DNA from: DASUFI01 sp036274635
GTDB lineage: Bacteria > Planctomycetota > B15-G4
Direction: 5' to 3'
DNA: 9,849 bases
Assembly (NCBI GenBank): GCA_036274635.1
Contig: DASUFI010000194.1
Span: 1-9,849, forward strand
How positions within the stretch are numbered: the stretch's first letter is position 1; each line of letters opens with the position of its first letter. A program made the position numbers and the translations under genes. The notes below the pieces were generated by a model. It was not told the origin of the DNA and ran no database searches. It saw only the letters and a program-made list of their open reading frames with translations. Below, in pieces: positions 4,932-9,849 of the stretch.

Positions 4932-6638
4932 TCAGGGCAGGAGTTCCACGGCCACCGCGTTGGACAGGCCCCAACCCTGCGGGTAGCCGGCGTTCTTCAC
5001 CAGGAACTGGCAGTAGATGATGAGGTAGCCGCCGCCGCCGGGAATGCCGGGGATGACCACCTTGCCCTGCGCGTCCGTCGTGAAGGGCGCGAGCAGCGCG
5101 ACCGCGGCGTTCGGCACGAGGATGCCGCCCTTGAAGGCCGAGAAGGCCTGCGAAGGCGAGGCCAGCAGCCACGCGGGGCTGTTGGCGGCCGCGTAGGTGA
5201 GCCGCATGTCGGCCTGCCCGCCCGTGGCGAGCGGCGTGCCGTAGACCTGCAGCGTGGACGTGCCCGGGCCCTGGAAGCCCAGGTCCGGCTGGTAGGTGAG
5301 GAAGCCCAGGCCCAGGGCCATGCCGCTGTCGGTGCCGTCGTAGTCGGCGTAGGGCCAGGACATGAGCAGGTCGGGCCAGTCGTCGCCGTTGAGGTCGCCC
5401 TTGCTGGGCGAGAGCGCGGCGCCGGCGAGCACGCCCGGATACGGGCCGTTGAGCAGCGGCACGACCAGGCTGCCGTCCTTGCCGGAGAAGACCTCGACGT
5501 AGCCGCCGTAGACCGAGGTGCTGGTCATGGGCGCGCCGATCGCGACGTCGTCGTAGCCGTCCTTGTTCACGTCGCCCACCGGGCCGACCGCGTAGCCGAA
5601 GCTCTCGGGCGAGCCGTAGCCTGCAGCAGTGTAGGTGTGGATGAGCGTCCCGGCCGTGCCCTCGTACAGGTAGGCCTCGCCGTCGCCGTCCGCGCCGGGC
5701 GCGCCGACCAGCAGCTCGCGCTGGAAGTCGTGGTCGGTGTCGTGCACGTCGGCCAGCGCGGCGCCGAGGCGATCGTCGAAGGTGCCCAGCTTGGTGTACA
5801 TGACCGCGTGCGTCGCGCCGCTGTAGACGTCCACGCGCCCGGCATCGAGGATCTTGAGGAAGAAGGGCGGCGGGCCAAGGTAGCTGTAGCCGGGCGAGCC
5901 GATCGCGTACTCCCAGTTGTGGTCGAGATCGAGCTCGTCGACGAAGGAGACCGCGCCGCCGAGCTGCTGGCCCTGGGTCGTGCCCGTGTAGGACACGATG
6001 AGCGCATGCGTCGCGCCGTTGTAGAGCGCGGCGTAGCCCTCGTTGGTCGTCTGCGACACCGTCACGTCGACGTCCCAGCTGGGCGCGCCGACGATGAGGT
6101 CGGGCCGGCCGTCCGCGGTGACGTCGCCGCCGCCCGCCACCGCCTCGCCGAGTCGCGCGCCGGTCTTCGGCCCGATCACGGTGAAGAGCAGCGCGCCCGT
6201 CTTGCCCGAGTAGACGCGCACGGCGCCGCGGTCCTGCGAGAATGGGAAGAGCGTGTCGTAGCCGGGCGAGCTGACGATGAAGTCGCCGCGGCCGTCCTGG
6301 TCCCAGTCGCCCGCGGACGCGACGCAGGTGCCCAGGTTGTCGCCGCTGTTGCCGTGGAGCTCGTACAGGACGTTCGAGTCGTAGCCACCGGTGAGCACGT
6401 AGGCCGTGCCACTGTCCACGCCGCCGTCGCCGTCGTTGGGCGCGCCCACGATCCAGTCGTCGATGCCGTCGCCGTCGCAGTCGCCCAGGATGGCGACGGA
6501 CATACCGGTGTGGTCCCCGGCCGTGGCGATGTTCTCGCCGAAGGCCTTGATGGTCTGGTACTGGGCCGCCGCGAGGCTGGCGAGCAGACCGGCCGCGCAC
6601 AGCGGGCCGGCGCGGCGGACGAGGTGGTGCGTGGACAC
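4932..6638 (-). CDS. Secreted FG-GAP (integrin-alpha-like) seven-repeat beta-propeller protein
   Basis: A 568-residue protein. Residues 1-25 are a signal peptide (GPLCAAGLLASLAAA, then Gln26). Seven FG-GAP repeats follow, each with a calcium-loop segment: DCDGDGIDD (53-61), DWDQDGRGD (111-119), DVTADGRPD (172-180), a degenerate one at 234-243, DVHDTDHDFQRE (297-308), DVNKDGYDD (356-364) and DLNGDDWPD (415-423). Most are followed by a hydrophobic strand and a (V/I)GAP or similar turn, and VYSGKTG-type loops recur. Seven repeats suit a closed propeller for binding or adhesion outside the cytoplasm; the ligand is unknown. Repeats 4 and 5 have weakened metal loops. Residues 450-568 carry the C-terminal module shared with the neighbouring NxxGxxV protein (PAWLLASPSQAFSAFKGG, ending SNAVAVELLP). 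GTG at 6638 is supported by GGAG 7 nt upstream. It is divergent from the kinase gene. Confidence 0.9.
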   Translation of the reverse strand: MSTHHLVRRAGPLCAAGLLASLAAAQYQTIKAFGENIATAGDHTGMSVAILGDCDGDGIDDWIVGAPNDGDGGVDSGTAYVLTGGYDSNVLYELHGNSGDNLGTCVASAGDWDQDGRGDFIVSSPGYDTLFPFSQDRGAVRVYSGKTGALLFTVIGPKTGARLGEAVAGGGDVTADGRPDLIVGAPSWDVDVTVSQTTNEGYAALYNGATHALIVSYTGTTQGQQLGGAVSFVDELDLDHNWEYAIGSPGYSYLGPPPFFLKILDAGRVDVYSGATHAVMYTKLGTFDDRLGAALADVHDTDHDFQRELLVGAPGADGDGEAYLYEGTAGTLIHTYTAAGYGSPESFGYAVGPVGDVNKDGYDDVAIGAPMTSTSVYGGYVEVFSGKDGSLVVPLLNGPYPGVLAGAALSPSKGDLNGDDWPDLLMSWPYADYDGTDSGMALGLGFLTYQPDLGFQGPGTSTLQVYGTPLATGGQADMRLTYAAANSPAWLLASPSQAFSAFKGGILVPNAAVALLAPFTTDAQGKVVIPGIPGGGGYLIIYCQFLVKNAGYPQGWGLSNAVAVELLP

Positions 6639-6645
6639 GAGCGGT

Positions 6646-6649
6646 CTCC
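6646..6649 (-). promoter_or_regulatory. Ribosome binding site for the GTG start at 6638
   Basis: Minus-strand GGAG, 7 nt before GTG, within CCGGAGACC. It supports GTG as the start immediately ahead of the signal peptide. Confidence 0.65.
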
Positions 6650-6745
6650 GGGAAGGTGTGCTGCTGCGGGCCGCAGCGGCCCTCTCCCCTAGATCCGGCC
6701 AGCCACAGGCCCGTCTCGCGGGGCCGGCGCGGGCACCCGGGCGGT

Positions 6746-6751
6746 TAGACT
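6746..6751 (+). promoter_or_regulatory. TAGACT -10 candidate for the kinase gene
   Basis: TAGACTCGG here is identical over 9 bases to the -10 region of the MsrA-like gene (2267-2275). No recognisable -35 lies 16-18 nt upstream. If used, the transcript would start near 6758, about 54 nt before the preferred GTG. Confidence 0.4.
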
Positions 6752-6766
6752 CGGCGCCAGCTGCGC

Positions 6767-6784
6767 GGCGCGCCGGGGCGCGCC
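6767..6784. repeat. Paired GGCGCGCC palindromes ahead of the kinase start
   Basis: GGCGCGCC occurs at 6767-6774 and 6777-6784, separated by GG. Each is self-complementary, so the pair can also fold into one GC-rich hairpin in the leader of the kinase mRNA, close to the start-codon region. It may lower translation, but GC-only stems are common in this composition. Confidence 0.4.
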
Positions 6785-6801
6785 AGCGTGCCGACTGCCT
6801 C

Positions 6802-6805
6802 GAGG
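6802..6805 (+). promoter_or_regulatory. Ribosome binding site favouring the GTG at 6812
   Basis: GAGG with a 6-nt spacer to GTG at 6812. The in-frame GTG at 6788 has no purine-rich site upstream, so the later start is preferred; the difference is 8 residues. Confidence 0.5.
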
Positions 6806-6811
6806 ACTCGC

Positions 6812-9751
6812 GTGCCAGACTCCCGCGACGCCGGAGTGCGTCCCACCCCTGCGGGGCCCGAGCCGGCCGCGCCGGCGACCGAGCCGGGCGCGGGCGAGCT
6901 GGGGCGGCTCGTGGCCGAGTGCCTCGAGCTGTGGGAGGGCGAGGGACCGGCGGCGCTGGAGAAGATGTGCCGCGCCAACCCGGCTCATGCGCCGGCGCTG
7001 CGCCGGCGCGTCATGCGCCTGCAGGAGCTGGGGCTGCTGGGCGAGGCGCCGACGGATGCGCCGCTGCCCGAGCGCCTGGGCGGCTTCCGCATCCTCTCGC
7101 TCGTCGGGCGCGGCGGCATGGGCGTGGTGTATCTGGCGGAGCAGGAGGGGCTCGGGCGCCGCGTGGCGCTCAAGCTGGTGCGTCCGGAGAACCTCTTCTT
7201 CCCCGGCGCGCGCGAGCGCTTCCGGCGCGAGGTGCAGGCCATCGCGCGCCTGGCGCACCCGGGCATCGTGCCGGTGCACGCGGGCGGCGAGGAGGCGGGC
7301 GTCCCTTTCTGCGCCATGGAGTTCGTGCGCGGCGCGTCGCTGGCCGAGGTGATCGACGAGCTGGCGGGGCGCGAGCCGGCCTCGCTCGCGGGCAGCGACC
7401 TGCTGGCTACGGTGCAGGAGCTCGTGCGCCGGCGCGACATTCAGCCGGCGTCGGTGCCGGCGACGCCGAGCGGGGTCACCAGCGAGGCCGCCGCGCGCCT
7501 GTCGGCCGGCACGTGGACCGCGGCCTGCCTGCGCGTCGCGCGCCAGGTGGCCGAGGCGCTGCAGCACGCGCACGAGCACGGCGTCCTGCATCGCGACGTC
7601 AAGCCCGGCAACATCATGCTCACGCCCGAGGGACGCGTGCTGCTGCTGGACTTCGGCCTGGCCGCGGCCGAGGGCAGCGTGCGCCTCACCAGCACCGGCG
7701 GGCAGGTGGGCTCGCTGGCCTGGATGTCGCCAGAGCAGCTGCGCGGGCAACGCGACGCGGTGGACGCGCGCTCGGACGTCTACTCGCTGGGCGCGACGCT
7801 GTACGAGATGCTCACGCTGCGCACGCCCTTCGCGGGCGACAGCGTGGAGGCCACGCGCGGGCGCATCCTCGCCGGCCGTGTCGTGCCGATGCGCGAGCTG
7901 AACCCGTCCCTGCCGCGCGACGTGGAGACCGTGTGCCTCACGGCCATGGACAGCGACCCCGCGCGCCGCTACGCCGACGCCGCCGCGCTGGCCGCGGAGC
8001 TGGCCAACGTGCTCGAGCTGCGGCCCATCACCGCGCGCCGGCCGGGGCCGCTGCTGCGCGCGCGCCGCTGGGCCCAGCGCCGGCCCGCCGCGGCGACGGG
8101 CGTGGTGCTGGGCACGCTGCTGCTCATCGCCTTCCCGCTGGGCTGGGAGCTGAACCGCGTGCGCACCGCGCGGCAGGTGCGCGAGGCGGGCGAGCGCGCC
8201 GAGCGCGACTTCCAGTCGGCGCTCGACGCGGTGGGCCACGTGCTGCGCGAGATGGGCACCGACGAGCTCGAGGACGTGCCGCGCATGCAGACCGCGCGCC
8301 TCGCCGCCATCGACCGCGCGCTGGAGCTCTTCCCGTCGCTGCAGAAGGACCGCCACGACGACCTGGCCGTGCTGACCGAGGGCGCCAACCTGCACGCCTC
8401 GCGCGGCGAGGTGCTCTCTGACCTGGGGCGGCCGCAGGAGGCCCTGGCCGAGTGCCGCGCGGCCATCGCGCTGCGCCGCCGGCTGCTCCAGCTGGACCCG
8501 TCGCCCGCGCGCCACTCCGACCTCGCCGCCATCCTGAACCAGGCCGGGAGGGCGCAGTTCGTCACGCTCGAGGCCGACGCGGCGCTGCCCTTCGCCGAGG
8601 AGGCCGTGGCCGAGCTGCGCCTCGCCATCGCGGCCGACCCCGCGAACGATCACCGCCGCCGCAGCCTCGCGGTGTCGCTGGCCAACGTCTCCGACATCCG
8701 CCAGGCGCAGGGGGACTTCGCCGCCTGCGACGCGTTGCTGGCCGAGGCCAGCCAGCTGGCCACGGACCTGCGCGAGCGCCACCCGCAGGACGCCGAGATG
8801 CTCTGGACGGCCGGGCGCATCTTCGGCGACGTCGCCGAGCTGAGCGGCAAGGAGGACCGCCCGGACGTCCGCCTGCAGTGGGCCGAGCGCGCGCTCGAGG
8901 CCTGGCGCGCCGCGCACGCCGCGGACCCGCAGCGCCGCTACTACGCCTACGACGTATCCACGGGCCTGTACTACTGCTCCGTCGCAGACTACGACCTGCG
9001 CGAGTTCGCACGCGCCGAGGGCCGCCTGGCTGAGGCCACCGACATCCTGGCCGGCCTGCTGCGCGACTTCCCCGAGTCCGACCGCTACCTCAAGCGGCGC
9101 GCGGAAGTGCTCGAGCTGCGCGCCACCTGCGCGGGCCAGAGCGGCGACTACGAGCGCGCGCTGGCCGCGCTCTCCGACCTGCTGCCCGAGGAGCTGGCGC
9201 GCTGCGTCGCCGAGCCCGCGCGCTACGACCTGCAGACCAAGGCCTGCCAGACGCGCATCAACATCGCCAATTCGCTCATCCAGATGAAGGTGCGCTTCGA
9301 CGAGGCGCTCGCGCTGCTGGCCGACGCGACGACGATCCTGCAGGCCTGCGACCTCGCCGGCGCACTCTCGGCCGACGACCGCGGCATGCTCTCCGCCGCC
9401 GCCTACCTGCGCGCCCTGGCCTTGTGCGAGACCGACCGCGGCGCCCAGGCGCGCGCCGCCGTGGAAGCCTTCGAGGCGCAGGCCGCCGGGGCCTGGCCGC
9501 TGCGTCAGGCCGCCGACCTGTGGAACGAGTGGCTGCTCTCCGTGCGCCGCACGATGCCGCAGGGCGCCGCGCGCTCGGCCGCCGAGGCCGAGGCCCGCGA
9601 GCGCCTGCTCGAGCTGCTCGCCCGCGCCATCGACGCCGGCTACTCCAACGTGGGCGAGCTCTCGTCGACACCGTCGCTGGACTCCCTGCGCGACGATCCC
9701 ACCTTCGTGGCGCTGCTCGATCGCGTGCAGCGCGCCGCGTCAGGCCCCTGA
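6812..9751 (+). CDS. Transmembrane Ser/Thr protein kinase with C-terminal TPR region
   Basis: A 979-residue PknB-type kinase (987 if it starts at the GTG at 6788). Residues 28-75 are a helical lead ending MRLQELGLLGE, a style seen before planctomycete kinase domains. The kinase domain (about 90-410) is complete: glycine loop VGRGGMGVVY (98-107), Lys121 in VALKLV, helix-C Glu140, HRDVKPGN with Asp262 and Asn267, DFG at 280-282, WMSPEQL in the P+1 region, and DPARRY near the end. About 50 extra residues (roughly 185-235) separate ASLAEVIDEL from the helix before HRD. One membrane helix follows (about 428-446, TGVVLGTLLLIAFPLGW). The remaining roughly 500 residues are alpha-helical with TPR-like hairpins and end in a PSLDSLRDDPTFVALL motif typical of such kinases. 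Expected topology is a cytoplasmic kinase and an external TPR sensor. The substrate is unknown. Confidence 0.93.
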   Translation: MPDSRDAGVRPTPAGPEPAAPATEPGAGELGRLVAECLELWEGEGPAALEKMCRANPAHAPALRRRVMRLQELGLLGEAPTDAPLPERLGGFRILSLVGRGGMGVVYLAEQEGLGRRVALKLVRPENLFFPGARERFRREVQAIARLAHPGIVPVHAGGEEAGVPFCAMEFVRGASLAEVIDELAGREPASLAGSDLLATVQELVRRRDIQPASVPATPSGVTSEAAARLSAGTWTAACLRVARQVAEALQHAHEHGVLHRDVKPGNIMLTPEGRVLLLDFGLAAAEGSVRLTSTGGQVGSLAWMSPEQLRGQRDAVDARSDVYSLGATLYEMLTLRTPFAGDSVEATRGRILAGRVVPMRELNPSLPRDVETVCLTAMDSDPARRYADAAALAAELANVLELRPITARRPGPLLRARRWAQRRPAAATGVVLGTLLLIAFPLGWELNRVRTARQVREAGERAERDFQSALDAVGHVLREMGTDELEDVPRMQTARLAAIDRALELFPSLQKDRHDDLAVLTEGANLHASRGEVLSDLGRPQEALAECRAAIALRRRLLQLDPSPARHSDLAAILNQAGRAQFVTLEADAALPFAEEAVAELRLAIAADPANDHRRRSLAVSLANVSDIRQAQGDFAACDALLAEASQLATDLRERHPQDAEMLWTAGRIFGDVAELSGKEDRPDVRLQWAERALEAWRAAHAADPQRRYYAYDVSTGLYYCSVADYDLREFARAEGRLAEATDILAGLLRDFPESDRYLKRRAEVLELRATCAGQSGDYERALAALSDLLPEELARCVAEPARYDLQTKACQTRINIANSLIQMKVRFDEALALLADATTILQACDLAGALSADDRGMLSAAAYLRALALCETDRGAQARAAVEAFEAQAAGAWPLRQAADLWNEWLLSVRRTMPQGAARSAAEAEARERLLELLARAIDAGYSNVGELSSTPSLDSLRDDPTFVALLDRVQRAASGP

Positions 9752-9758
9752 AAGACGC

Positions 9759-9790
9759 GCGGCCGGCGGGAGGCAAGACCCGCCGGCCGC
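9759..9790 (+). terminator. GC-rich hairpin after the kinase gene
   Basis: GCGGCCGGCGGG (9759-9770) and CCCGCCGGCCGC (9779-9790) pair perfectly over 12 bp with an 8-nt loop, starting 8 nt after the TGA at 9749-9751. No T-tract follows, so it is either a GC-rich intrinsic terminator or an mRNA 3'-end stabiliser. Confidence 0.6.
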
Positions 9791-9815
9791 ACGCGGGAGG
9801 AGCGAGCGATCACGA

Positions 9816-9832
9816 GGGACAGCGAGTGTCCC
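9816..9832. repeat. Short inverted repeat at the right edge
   Basis: GGGACA (9816-9821) and TGTCCC (9827-9832) pair over 5 nt. The window ends 17 bases later, so whether this is an operator, a hairpin or the start of a larger repeat cannot be told. Confidence 0.35.
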
Positions 9833-9849
9833 CGTGTCCTGTCGATCCG

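Noticed and set aside
4777..6600. 607-residue minus-strand ORF overlapping the FG-GAP gene
   Set aside because: Shadow frame; the FG-GAP repeats are in the other frame.
6689..8917. 742-residue minus-strand ORF antisense to the kinase
   Set aside because: Low-complexity Arg/Gln/Gly/Ala sequence typical of antisense frames in GC-rich genes, with no ribosome binding site; the plus strand encodes an intact kinase.
1..9849. A multi-gene defence, secretion or biosynthetic system
   Set aside because: The genes are of unrelated families with alternating strands, and no effector, toxin, transporter, nuclease or synthase set is present.

Overview
The window is very GC-rich bacterial chromosome, with strong G/C preference at third codon positions and long shadow ORFs on both strands. 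Three things point to the Planctomycetota, probably a marine or uncultured lineage: a transmembrane Ser/Thr kinase with a long TPR tail, secreted FG-GAP and 'NxxGxxV' repeat proteins that share a C-terminal module, and a DUF2911 protein. This is inference from protein style; no rRNA or marker gene is present.

Layout, left to right. (1) 1-200, minus: N-terminus of a lipoprotein that looks like an M49 dipeptidyl-peptidase III. (2) 201-515: intergenic, with two copies of a palindromic repeat. (3) 516-1025, minus: DinB/YfiT-like protein. (4) 1186-2247, plus: secreted DUF2911 protein with a TPR tail. (5) 2282-2767, plus: small exported MsrA-like protein that has lost its catalytic cysteine, behind a good sigma70-type promoter. 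(6) 2813-4603, minus: secreted NxxGxxV tandem-repeat protein. (7) 4604-4931: intergenic, with a third copy of the repeat and a strong terminator. (8) 4932-6638, minus: secreted seven-repeat FG-GAP beta-propeller. (9) 6812-9751, plus: membrane Ser/Thr kinase with a TPR tail. (10) 9752-9849: terminator and the edge of the next intergenic region.

The genes do not form one operon or an obvious pathway. Five of the seven are predicted to be exported, so the region is mostly cell-envelope or surface biology plus one membrane signalling kinase divergent from the FG-GAP gene. No RNA gene, insertion sequence, CRISPR array, phage gene or defence system was seen. The most interesting signals are a three-copy interspersed repeat with an exact 25-nt spacer, the cysteine-less MsrA relative, and a C-terminal module shared by two otherwise different secreted proteins.
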